From the NCBI GenBank assembly GCA_963920705.1, contig OY987229.1, positions 18,915,728-18,979,727 of the forward strand: DNA of 64,000 nucleotides, given 5' to 3'. Below the pieces are notes generated by a model that was not told where the DNA came from, did no database searches, and saw only the letters and a program-made list of their open reading frames with translations. Source of the stretch: Odiellus spinosus. Its lineage: Eukaryota > Arthropoda > Arachnida > Opiliones > Phalangiidae. Both the position numbers and the translations under genes were made by a program. Positions 10,129 to 21,447 of the stretch are shown here, piece by piece (positions within the stretch are counted from its first letter, which is position 1; each line of letters starts with the position of its first letter).

Positions 10129-12021
10129 TTAGTCTTCTTCGGAGTGACCAAATTGTTTGGCCAAAGCTATTAAACAGTCCTGCAAAGAAAATTAAGTTAT
10201 AATTAACTTTTAAATACTTAGTTTATGATCAAATTCTAAAGGATCTTACCCAAGCTGGCTTATGTTTTATGAAAAGCTTTAAAAATCAAATCAGTTACTA
10301 TTATACCAATGTTAATCAATACGCAAATTTAACTTTAATGTTTAACTACGTAAACTTACCTCCTGCCAAGCTTCGGAATTGCACGCCTTAAAATTTATTG
10401 TTTCAATTAAAAATTTAAAATTATGATTATAAATATATTAATTTATAGCTTACAGCTTCATTCTCGGTTTGAGTGCGCTGATAATAATTAAAAAAATCGT
10501 TTAAATTTTCAAAGTAATTGTGTTATGGCTTTGAAATTACAGGCGTAGCTTTAAGATATTCAGGAAAATTTTATAAAAGTTTTTGAAGTTTTGTCATTGG
10601 TCGCTAGTCTTTATACGGGGGAGTTCAGGATTTCTCCATGAATCCAGCTAAGCCTATTTTGATGAAAAGTTCAGTTTTTTTACTGCCTATTTAAACGATA
10701 AGGAATCAATAAAAAATCACTTGTTATTAGGTTGCATTCTCCCTTTTAAACCAGTTAAACGCTGTTATCAAGTAGTATCCTAATTCCTGAAACTCCTAAG
10801 GCGCGCCTTTAGTGTCAGCAGAAGCCAATGAAACCCTCCTTTGAAGTCTACTACTCTAATGTTCCATATAGCGCTCCTCTCTGTATGGGTAAAATTTCCA
10901 ATTTTACGAGATCGGAGGGGTCCTACTTCATACCCCCTGTCTACGGAAAATTGGAAATTCTCTCTCTCCACAAACGACGACGTTTTTTTGACGAACTCCG
11001 AGGCTGCTAGAGATATTCGCTCGACGAACTCCCGTTCCGAAAATATCTACCGTTAGGAGGCGTACGAATCGCGCCTTTTGAGAATAACCCATACAGAGAG
11101 GGGTAGACAAGACCCGGGAGTAATAGACTTCAAAGGAGGGTTTCATCGGCTTCTGGTGTCAGTAAAGTGCAATAAAATTGTAATTACAGGTTTGCTAATG
11201 TGTTCCTCTATTATAGGGAAACATTCGTCGCTCATTTTCAAATATTTCTAAATCAAAATGAAGTATATAATCAGAACCCAAAAAAATTAATTCTTCCACG
11301 AATAGATATAGTTTGTAACGTGAGTCTTAAGGCGTGTTTAGACTATATGAAAATTCTCTCTAATACCCTCTTCAGACGAGGCGTAATTAGCCGTGGTTTA
11401 ATCAGATTTAACCGAGGTTTACATAGCCTTTTCAGTTCAATAAACCTCGGTTAATTTTGAATAAACCATGGTTAAATCTGATTAAACCGGCTAGTTACGC
11501 CTCGTCTGAAAAGGGTATAACCATCAATAAGATTAAGTTACGTATAGTCTGAAAGCGGCTTAAACAAAGTCATTCAAAAGTCTGGAAAATTAACGCCACA
11601 ACTTAAGTATGACCTTTGAGGTTACATTTCGCCTAAAGGTACTACTCTATTTTCACTCACGAGAGCCGCAGTTTGCATAATTTAATAGATAGTATGGATT
11701 TACAATGATCCAAATCCTCTTGAACACAAGTACCGATTTAATTTTAAATATATTTATTAATTACTCACGTCTTGGCAATCATCTTCGAGCATAGTTTTAA
11801 TCATAGCTAATAAAAACCAAAAAAAAGTAAGAGTTGCAATTTCAGGAATATTTAGATTTAAAAAGATGAAGTTTTATCTTACAATGGTGCGATTTAAGTT
11901 CTGGAAATTTTTCAATCCCTTTAACACATTTTTTCAAAACATCCGGTGGTAATTCGATCGAATACGCAAACGCTATAATAGTTACCAATAATATTACGAC
12001 CTGCACTTGTATTTTTCCCAT
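10129..12021 (-). CDS. MX6, Group II micro-exon secreted protein
   Basis: Exons: 11883-12021, 11769-11806, 10454-10477, 10360-10386, 10250-10276 and 10129-10179 (139, 38, 24, 27, 27 and 51 nt), giving 101 residues. Signal peptide MGKIQVQVVILLVTIIAFAY, then LKKCVKG. Exon 2 ends EDDCQD, then RTQTENEA, ACNSEAWQE, LFIKHKPAW and DCLIALAKQFG up to EED-stop. The last four exons align one to one with MX7 (LFIK and CL..LA.QFG conserved). I could not find the 60-nt exon; intron 2 (1.3 kb) is full of inserted repeats that may have destroyed it. TTAAATAG near 12104 may serve as the TATA box. Confidence 0.78.
10598..10745. repeat. Remnant of the TTAA-type foldback family
   Basis: It shares CATTGGTCGCTAG, CCATGAATCCAGCTAAGCC and GGTTGCATTCTCCC with the right half of the copies at 24046 and 48048. 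The left half is missing. It lies in MX6 intron 2. Confidence 0.6.
10819..11155. mobile_element. MITE, 7-bp TSD, family CAGAAGCC (copy 1)
   Basis: 337 bp, with termini CAGAAGCC[A/G]ATGAAACCC inverted at both ends and target duplication gtgtcag at both flanks. The arms extend far inward (CTTTGAAGTCTA, then CCCATACAGAGAGG). It lies in MX6 intron 2. Short open frames in it (MKPSFEVYYSN-like) recur in every copy and are not genes. Confidence 0.92.
11366..11515. mobile_element. TA-flanked foldback MITE (family CCCTYTTCAGACG)
   Basis: 150 bp, ends CCCTCTTCAGACGAGGCG and its complement, flanked by TA on both sides as in Tc1/mariner-type MITEs. Related pieces lie at 52003-52125 and 59360-59451. It is in MX6 intron 2. 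Confidence 0.75.
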
Positions 12022-13722
12022 TTCTAATCGGTCTTGATACGAAGATGGTTTTTAATTCAATCGCTTATGTCGAAAGAGGTTTAAACCCTAAATAATATTC
12101 CTATTTAAGGGTCCTAAGTCGTAGATCCTTAATTGATTTTTTTTCTTCCTTAATTTCGTTTTAACGACGTAATACGAAGGCAGTTTAAATAAAGATGAAC
12201 AAATTAAATTAATTTATTCGAAGATAGAAGAGAAAAATAATAAAGAACCCATTAACATATTACATTGCGTGATGGAACGAAGTAATGACTATTATATTTC
12301 CATTCTGTGTTGATTTAAATTAAAGGTGGGTAAATATACGTTGTGAACGTTGCATATGACACGCGTGTTCTATCTAGTCAGGAGATATTTTTGTACGCTA
12401 AATATAAATGTAATTTTTTGGGTTTGCGTGTGGTTTTGAAAGTAAATCTTTTGTCTCTATATTTCTGAAGAGAAATTTTATAGTTTTAACCTTGCTCTGA
12501 TTGTTTGGGTATTTTTAAATGAATTTTTGGTTTGAGCAGGTTTATTTGTTTTTGACTATCTGTTTATATAGGTCAAGGGTTAAGAACTTAATTCATTTGC
12601 CCCCTTGAATGTTTCTTCATAATTTTGGAATTAGAAATTCTTTTATTTAGCGAATTTCAGTGAGTACTCTAGAACAAGAAGAATCGCTCTCAGAGCTAGT
12701 TTTCAACATTAAAGATAATTTAACTCGCGGATCTAAATTTTATCTTCAGACAAAAACGATATAACCTCTGTCAAAGCGTTAAGCCTAACGCTTTATCGTT
12801 AAGCCTAACGCTTTATCGTTAAGCCTAAAAGATTAAAATTCAAACTCCTATAGGGAGACAGCAGAGATCCAAGGGGGAAAGTAAGCCTGACGTTATGGAA
12901 CCCCCTTACTGGGGAAACTCTTGTAATGGCGAATACTGTAACTACCTCACTAAGGGGGATGACACCGAGAGGTGAGAGATAGAAACTTCTGACGTTTCCC
13001 TTACTGAATAATAATAAAGAGTACTTTTCACAAGGAGTCCAAGGTTCTAAAAAAAGCTGTCAACAAAGTCAAACAGCTTTGAACATGGAGCTATTTTTAA
13101 TATAACAAATCGTGCCACGTGAATTGATTGTAGAATCATAATTAATCACTCAATTATTCCAAAAGATAGGCGTAGACAATCAAAATGTCTTATCGACCCC
13201 GATTGTGGGAGTCAAGGATAGTAAAGAGAGAGGTTAAGCAGGCAGATACACTCAGTCAAGCCACGCCCACGGGCCATTTTAATTTAAAGGCACTAGGAGA
13301 TGTATGATGTGCCGTATTGTATTTGACTGCCCTCTTCAGTTGTCAGCGGACCTTTAAATGGCCACGCTCTGGTAATCAAGCCCTTATTTCATCCAGTCAC
13401 ATGACTTGGCGGAGTCTGCTGCACCTGTCTCTTTACTAACCTTGGTGGGAGCTATATGGAACTCCGTAAACGCCTGGGTTTAAAACGATATCAATTTAAT
13501 TAAGTTTGTTGGAAGACTCGTGATAACATGAACGAGATGATTACAAATTATTTAAAAATACGAAAAAATATTATAATTCTTTATTAATTACATGTCTTAA
13601 TTTAAAATGATATATAAATCAAGGTACGCTTAAGGTCAAATTATTGGTTAATCGTGAATGTTTTTTAACCATTTGACCTTTAAACGTACCTCAATATAAG
13701 ACATTTGATGATCCCAAATCAA
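12022..13722. other. Spacer between MX6 and MX7, repeats only
   Basis: It holds a 20-bp tandem repeat (AAGCCTAACGCTTTATCGTT, about 2.6 copies, 12774-12828). A degraded foldback at about 13195-13445 has arms containing AGTAAAGAGA and its complement. No exon set was found. Confidence 0.5.
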
Positions 13723-16712
13723 TCAAGATTCTCCAAACTGTTCTGCCAGTGTCCTCAAACACTTCTGTAAAATAAATTATAATTAATTTATAAATAGATT
13801 TTGATTTATATATATGTAAAACCGAATAAGTTTCAATTTACTTACAAAAACTTTCATATACTTTATGAATAACTATAAAATATCATATTTAAATTAGTTA
13901 ATTTACATTAAGTTCAAAATATTTATTATACTTAGACTTACTTGAGAAATCTGCTCGCTTTTGCAGTTCTACGTAATCAAAAAATTAATCAACGTTAATA
14001 CTAAATAATTTATAATTTAAATTATATCTTACCTCTGTTAAAGCTGCTTCGTCGGGCTAAATAATAGAAAATAATTGTTAATTATTTAAAATATAATTTG
14101 TTAAATAATACACTACTATTCAAATTTTCAAAATCAATTTGTTTTTCATTATTTCAGATTATATCAACGGTTCAAATTTAGCGCCAAAAAGCAGGAGTCC
14201 TCTTATTAAACACGGGCATGCGCAGAAGTTGCCTTCTTCCCCGACGAGGAAGACACTGCCTAATGGCGTCGGGAAGAAATGCCACGCGCTACGTTAACGA
14301 CGATTTTGGACTTCAATTTACGCGTAGTTTCGGGCCGATAAAGTTTGCGTGTTTCGATGTGATTATCAACCGAATTTGGAGTAAAGATTGACGATTCGAT
14401 TGGGATAACTGGTAAGTCTACACTTTTTCGTTATAAAGTATTAACATTTTGGCCTCGTGGGGTCCTTAGGCTTTATGATTCGACTCGTAATGGCGACGTA
14501 TTTGGTTTCTCGCCAATTTTTTCACTCAGGGGTTTCCTAGGGCTTTATAATAATGGATCTGATTGACTGTGAAATTACTTAAATTATACTAATTTATGAA
14601 TCTTAAATTAATTTAGTTTTTTAAGCGTAAAGGCCACTTCGTGATATATTTTTTAACATAAATCGTAGGATCAATATTATTTCGTGTAATTTTAATTGAG
14701 AACTCAGGGTGTGCAAAATTTTTGAACTGTATGCCCAACCTAAGCTGAGTTTGAACTCGATGCACTGTCAAAGCTGAACCCAATGTACAACTAATTCAAG
14801 ATTGACGTCATCCTTGTTTTAAATAAGGTCCAAATGAGCCCTTTTCTACTTAAATTACGTTGTCGGACATAATACAAACTGAAGGGTTAATCCGGTCAGT
14901 CACTGTAAAATCTGTCCACCGATTATCCTGTTATTTTAACTACAACTTTGGGCAATGCTATATAGATTCACAGTTACATAATTAATTTAGTACAGTTAAT
15001 CCTGGAGGCGTATGGAGTGATAAGTCCGAGGTAGAGCCTGAAGGCGGATTAACTAGGGAAAGTAGGCAGACACCCCTCCAAAGGGGGTAGTAAACCACGG
15101 AATCAGACGAGCAAAGGGGGGTGAAACATCGCCGTTACTGCGCATTAGCTCATCATCCCCCCTTCACATGTATGACGCAGACTCGCAGAGGCTGATGGCC
15201 TTCTGTCCTACTAATAACAAGTCGTTGCGTCATCTCGCGTTCATTAAAATGAAAAGAAACTTACTTTATCAGCGAGAAATTTTTCAGCAATTGGATAAAT
15301 TTCTTTTGTCATTGCTATATATTCCTAAGTACATTTAACGCAAAATTTTAATCGCTATCTATTTAATAGAACAAAATTAAAACTTGCCTCCTTGCATGAA
15401 TCGTCAATCATTGATTTAATGAGATCTGTGAGGAAAGTTTTTATTTAAGACTCGTAAACAAAATAATATGCTAATAATAAATAGGTTCACTAATACAAGA
15501 GAAATAGAACTTGGTTATTGGATAATTCCTAATATTATTATTACACGATACAAAGTATCAGAGAAAATGGCAAAAATTAAACTCGGGGAAATATGATGAT
15601 AACCATTAAATAAAAACATTATTTAAGGAAGAAGCTGGTGAATATAACGCGTTTAAAAAACTAATTGTGCAAGAAAGCTGATTAGACCGACAGGTCAAAA
15701 GCTTTCTTGGACAATTTTTTTTAATAATAAAAAATAAACTCGGTTATATCCACATAATATAAATACCATTGAGTCTAATTCTAAAATATCATCGTCCATA
15801 ATTTGGTTGAATTCAAGGAATATTTTGATTAAAAACAGGGAAAATTGTTTGAATTTTGATGAAATTCATGATAATCGTACAAATTTTGTTAAAATTCATG
15901 ATAAACGTTAAAAATTTTGTTAAAATTCATGATAAACGTTCAAAATTTTGATGAAATTCATGATAAACGTACACAATTTTGATGAAATCCATGATAAACG
16001 TTCAAAATTTTAATGAAATTTATGCTAAACGTACAAAATGCAGAATTAATTCAGGGGAAAACGCATAAAATTTTGATTTAATTCAGGGGAAAACGTATTA
16101 ATAAAATTTTGATTTAATTCAAGGGAAAACGTATAAATAAAATTTTGATTTAATTCAGGGGAAAACTTATAAATGAAATTTTGATTTAATTCAAGGGAAA
16201 ACGTATAAATGAAATTTAGATTTAATTCAGGGGAAAACGTATAAAATTTTGATTTAGTTCTGGGGAAAACGTATAAATGAGATTTAGATCTAATTCAGGG
16301 AAAAACGTATAAATAAAATTCAGATTTAATTCAGGGGAAAATGTTTAACATATTGATTGATTAAAGCCAGGCAAACGTTACTAAAAATTATTCAAAACCG
16401 GGAAAACGATAAAAAAATTAATTTCGCATATTTTCCAAAATTAACCCAACAGACAGGGTGAACTGACGAGCGAGATAGTTCGCTAAACCTGACTTTATTT
16501 AATTACAGTCAAATGTGATTAGTATATCGCAATATTTTATACTTACAGTGTTGAGATTTGATATATTCGAACTTATTAAAAGCCTTAACGCATAATTCTA
16601 TGAAAATCTTTGAACCGGGTTCTATAGTTTCCTCATCATCACAAAATATAAGGGGGAATAATCCCGCCAATAAAATGATAGTTATTCCGTGGATAAACCT
16701 TTTTCCTGCCAT
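13723..16712 (-). CDS. MX7, Group II micro-exon secreted protein
   Basis: Exons: 16547-16712, 15388-15425, 15265-15324, 14033-14056, 13942-13968, 13846-13872 and 13723-13764 (166, 38, 60, 24, 27, 27 and 42 nt), giving 127 residues. Signal peptide from MAGKRFIHGITIILL to IFC, then FIELCVKAFNKF. Exon 2 ends DDSCKE; exon 3 runs EYIAMTK to FLADK; then PDEAALTE, NCKSEQISQ, LFIKYMKVF and KCLRTLAEQFGES-stop. The exon 2 donor is GC (GAG|GCAAGT), an apparent GC-AG intron. Introns 1 and 3 exceed 1 kb; intron 1 holds a tandem repeat. A TATATATC lies only about 10 bp upstream of the ATG, so the promoter is unclear. Confidence 0.82.
15835..16350. repeat. ~33-36-bp tandem repeat array in MX7 intron 1
   Basis: Two related unit types lie in succession: AAAATTCATGATAAACGTT-type units (about 33 bp) and GATTTAATTCAGGGGAAAAC-type units (about 35 bp). 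There are about fifteen units in all, moderately diverged. No coding potential. Confidence 0.8.
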
Positions 16713-18383
16713 ATTTCAGACTGATATATAGAGACGCAATTTGAATCCTTTTTAACCAACATTAACTTGACCTCCCTTATTAAGAATTCCTTTAACATTT
16801 GTGTAATTTTGTTCCAACGTTAATAATTCAAATAAAGATGAGCAAATAATGGCAGTCTGCGCTCGTAAACGTTAACGTCTGTATCTGTATTATAATGATC
16901 TAGGCTTAGTTTTTACGCGTATACGTTAGACGTTTCTACCATTAGAATAATTTGCTAGTTTAAAGAACTTTCTGAACCAATAGATGGTCGAATAATGACG
17001 TAAATCACGTTTTATTCTAAACCTTTTGTAACAAATATCGCGTGATCAACGCTTCGACTTAGGATATATAGATTGCGGATGGTAAACGAGTAAACAAGGT
17101 TCAAGAGGAGTTAGTAAAAATGGGTAAAGCTTGGGCGAATATATACGAAATGTTAGACATCGTAGAAATAGAAATAGTCAATGTTAATTCTACTGGTTTT
17201 TCCACGAAAAACATAACTGCGTATTCAATTTTCGACCCTATAGTTAAATTCGTTTTAATAATATACCAAGAACCCATAGAAATATACAAGAACAGGGGCA
17301 CTAGATACCCAAGGGCTGAGATCGCGAGATAAAATGAAATTTGAAATTTAGCGAGTGCTGACGTCACTCAGATGAGCTTTTTTACCTCTTTACAGGGTTC
17401 ATATAAACCTGTAAAACTTGGAAATCTCAGGGACATAAATTAAAACCTAAAAATTGGGGACATTTTCAAAATATTAGGGAAATTCTGGGAATTCATAGAA
17501 ATTTGAGGCTTTGGAATATTTGGTCTAAATGGATTGTTTCATCCACACCAGGGTGTCCCAAGTTACTCCATTTTATTGACAGAAGTGGGTAGTTTTGTCT
17601 TGGATTTGGAAATTTCAGGGAAATGTCAAAACCTGTCTTTAACTCCCTTCTTCGTTCGCCTGGGGTGATCTCGAGATGAGATGAAGTATCGCGATGATTC
17701 TTATAATCACTAATACTAATTTTAGTAGTTATTTTCTAAGCCACATTGGCAATTTGTTCTATCAAATTATCGGAATTCTCGCGTGAAACAATGCTAGACT
17801 CGCTTGTACCTTTCTCCAATTATTAACTTCTGGGAAAACGTTTAATCCATCTCACCCTGAAATGTCATCGCGCGTTTGAGCGATAGACCCTAGCTTTCTT
17901 TTAGTTTTTTCTGTGGTAAAATTTCTTGAATATGAATATCTTTAAACGGTACTTTTCCATGAAGTCATGATTGTTTTTTGACCTTGTAATATTTTATATT
18001 TTAATGGGGTTATATTTACATAATTAAAACAGTACCTTTATTAAGAAAATAACCTAGATATTTGGGTTAGTTTGAATTAATGAATTTTATTCACGAATAT
18101 CAATATTTATTTAGGACAATAAAACGTTCGCTATACTTTAGTGTTTAGTTTCTTTAACGTATGCGTAAATAATATTTAATTTATTCGTTTTTGAGCTAAA
18201 ATCTTTACCTCCATACAATGATGATGATTAGTACCGTCTTCAAATTGTACTTGATACCAACATTGCTTATTAAAACTCCACAAAAGCCTTTTAATATTAA
18301 TAATAACTGATTTCCGGTTAATATGAAGTTTTCTTTCTATTATTGGATATTAAAATGTAATTTTAATTTAGTCATCCTAATCC
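16713..18383. other. Spacer between the MX7 start and the satellite
   Basis: At 17101-17367 both strands stay open (88 residues on minus, and 70 on plus beginning MGKAWANIYEML after a TATATAG near 17072). Neither has family features, splice sites or recognisable similarity, so I do not call a gene. The remainder is AT-rich and featureless. Confidence 0.35.
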
Positions 18384-21290
18384 CAACTGATAGAAATCGA
18401 ACAAAAATCCAATTTTGACCCCTATCTTAAAAGGGTCGTAACTTTTTTCTACTTGCACCAAGGCATAAATTAATAGCACCATTAGAAAGAAGACATTCCC
18501 AAGATTAATTTAGAATAAAAAAATTGACATGAGCCACTCGTTAAAGGTTATTCCGCTACTGATACAAATCGAGCAAAAATCCAGTTTTGACCCCTATCTT
18601 AAAATGACCATAACTTTTTTCTACTTGCACCAAGGCATAAACCGATAGCACCATTAGAAAGAAGACATTCCCAAGATTAATTTAGAATAAAAAAATTGAC
18701 ATGAGCCACTCGTTAAAGGTTATTCCGCTACTGATACAAATCGGGCAAAAATCCAGTTTTGACCCCTATCTTAAAATGACCATAACTTTTTTCTACTTGC
18801 ACCAAGGCATAAACCGATAGCACCATTAGAAAGAAGACATTCCCAAGATTAATTTAGAATAAAAAAATTGACATGAGCCACTCGTTAAAGGTTATTCCGC
18901 TACTGATAGAAATCGAGAAAAAATCCAATTTTGACCCCTATCTTAAAATGGCCGTAACTTTTTTCTACTTGCACCAAGGCATAAACCGATAGCACCATTA
19001 GAAAGAAGACATTCCCAAGATTAATTTAGAATAAAAAAATTGACATGAGCCACTCGTTAAAGGTTATTCCGCCACTGATACAAATCGAGCAAAAATCCAA
19101 TTTTGACCCCTATCTTAAAGTGGTCGTAACTTTTTTCTTCCTGCACCAAGGCATAAACCGATAGCACCATTAGAAAGAAGACATTCCCAAGATTAATTTA
19201 GAATAAAAAAATTGACATGAGCCACTCGTTAAAGGTTATTCCGCCACTCATACAAATCGAGCAAAAATCCAATTTTAACCCCTATCTTAAAAGTTTCGTA
19301 ACTTTTTTCTACTTGCACCAGGGCATAAAACAATAGCATCATTAGAAAGAAGACATTTTCTAGATTATTTTAGAATAAAAAAATTGACATGAGCCACTCG
19401 TTAAAGGTTATTCCGCCACTCATACAAATCGAGCAAAAATCCAATTTTGACCCCTATCTTAAAAGGGTCGTAACTTTTTTGTACTTGCACCAAGGCATAA
19501 ATTAATAGCACCATTAGAAAGAAGACATTCCCAAGATTAATTTAGAATAAAAAAATTGACATGAGCCACTCGTTAAAGGCTATTCCGCCACTGATAGAAA
19601 TCGAGAAAAAATCCAATTTTGACCCCTATCTTAAAAGGGTCGTAACTTTTTTCTACTTGCACCAAGGCATAAATTAATAGCACCATTAGAAAGAAGACAT
19701 TCCCAAGATTAATTTAGAATAAAAAAATTGACATGAGCCACTCGCTAAAGGTTATTCCGCCACTGATAGAAATCGAGCAAAAATCCAATTTTGACCCCTA
19801 TCTTAAAATGGCCGTAACTTTTTTCTACTTGCACCAAGGCATAAACCGATAGCACCATTAGAAAGAAGACATTCCCAAGATTAATTTAGAATAAAAAAAT
19901 TGACATGAGCCACTCGTTAAAGGCTATTCCGCCACTGATAGAAATAGAGCAAAAAGCGAATTTTGACCCCTATCTTAAAATGGGCGTAACTTTTTTCTAC
20001 TTGCACCAAGGCATAAACCGATAGCACCATTAGAAAGAAGACATTCCCAAGATTAATTTAGAATAAAAAAAATTATATGAGCCACTCGTTAATGGTTATT
20101 CCGCTACTGATACAAATCGAGCAAAAATCCAATATTGACCCCTATCTTAAACTGGCCGTAACTTTTTTCTACTTGCACCAAGGCATAAACCGATAGCACC
20201 ATTAGAAAGAAGACATTCCCAAGATTAATTTATAATAAAAAAATTGACATGAGCCACTCGTTAAAGGTTATTCCGCCACTCATACAAATCGAGCAAAAAT
20301 CCAATTTTAACCCCTATCTTAAAAGTTTCGTAACTTTTTTCTACTTGCACCAGGGCATAAAACAATAGCATCATTAGAAAGAAGACATTTTCTAGATTAT
20401 TTTAGAATAAAAAAATTGACATGAGCCACTCGTTAAAGGTTATTCCGCCACTCATACAAATCGAGCAAAAATCCAATTTTGACCCCTATCTTAAAAGGGT
20501 CGTAACTTTTTTGTACTTGCACCAAGGCATAAATTAATAGCACCATTAGAAAGAAGACATTCCCAAGATTAATTTAGAATAAAAAAATTGACATGAGCCA
20601 CTCGTTAAAGGCTATTCCGCCACTGATAGAAATCGAGAAAAAATCCAATTTTGACCCCTATCTTAAAAGGGTCGTAACTTTTTTCTACTTGCACCAAGGC
20701 ATAAATTAATAGCACCATTAGAAAGAAGACATTCCCAAGATTAATTTAGAATAAAAAAATTGACATGAGCCACTCGCTAAAGGTTATTCCGCCACTGATA
20801 GAAATCGAGCAAAAATCCAATTTTGACCCCTATCTTAAAATGGCCGTAACTTTTTTCTACTTGCACCAAGGCATAAACCGATAGCACCATTAGAAAGAAG
20901 ACATTCCCAAGATTAATTTAGAATAAAAAAATTGACATGAGCCACTCGTTAAAGGCTATTCCGCCACTGATAGAAATAGAGCAAAAAGCGAATTTTGACC
21001 CCTATCTTAAAATGGGCGTAACTTTTTTCTACTTGCACCAAGGCATAAACCGATAGCACCATTAGAAAGAAGACATTCCCAAGATTAATTTAGAATAAAA
21101 AAAATTATATGAGCCACTCGTTAATGGTTATTCCGCTACTGATACAAATCGAGCAAAAATCCAATATTGACCCCTATCTTAAACTGGCCGTAACTTTTTT
21201 CTACTTGCACCAAGGCATAAACCGATAGCACCATTAGAAAGAAGACATTCCCAAGATTAATTTATAATAATAAATTTTACATGAGCCATT
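18384..21290. repeat. 172-bp satellite array, ~17 copies, with a higher-order block
   Basis: Units share GTAACTTTTTTCTACTTGCA, AGAAAGAAGACATTC and GACATGAGCCACTCGTTAAA; ttaaagg anchors at 18541, 18713 and 18885 give a 172-bp period. Diagnostic variants (TTAACCCCTATCTTAAAAG near 19270 and 20300; AATAGAGCAAAAAGCG near 19946 and 20977) recur about 1,031 bp apart. A six-unit block was therefore duplicated as a whole. Not coding. Confidence 0.95.
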
Positions 21291-21447
21291 CGTTACGGTC
21301 TTAAAATGGCCGTAGCTTTTCTCTATTATTACCCTTTTGTTCTGTTTTATTCAAAATGAAGATATAGCGAATAAGTCGTGTAAAATTTCAGTAACATTTA
21401 AAAACTTCAATTTATTGAAACATTACACATAATATTTCCTTTTAAAT

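Noticed and set aside
10828-11146. Recurrent 60-80-residue open frames (MKPSFEVYYSN-type) at the CAGAAGCC elements
   Set aside because: They occur in every copy of a 337-bp inverted-repeat element, on both strands and in several frames, with no splice context; they are by-products of the repeat.
11650-11768. Candidate missing 60-nt exon of MX6 with a GTGAGTG donor
   Set aside because: The best acceptor gives 58 nt, which would break the frame, and the translation does not resemble the 60-nt exons of MX5 or MX7.
12881-15180. Possible old virus-like or LTR element in the GC-richer stretches (12.88-13.45 kb and 14.2-15.2 kb)
   Set aside because: No paired long terminal repeats, primer-binding site or open frames were seen; they look like degraded foldbacks and unclassified repeats.
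17101-17367. Possible gene on either strand
   Set aside because: Both strands are open over about 200 bp, but neither product has family cysteines or a recognisable domain, and no splice partners were found. Worth a transcript check only.
18384-21290. CRISPR-like array
   Set aside because: Units are 172 bp with no constant-repeat/variable-spacer division; it is a tandem satellite in eukaryotic DNA.
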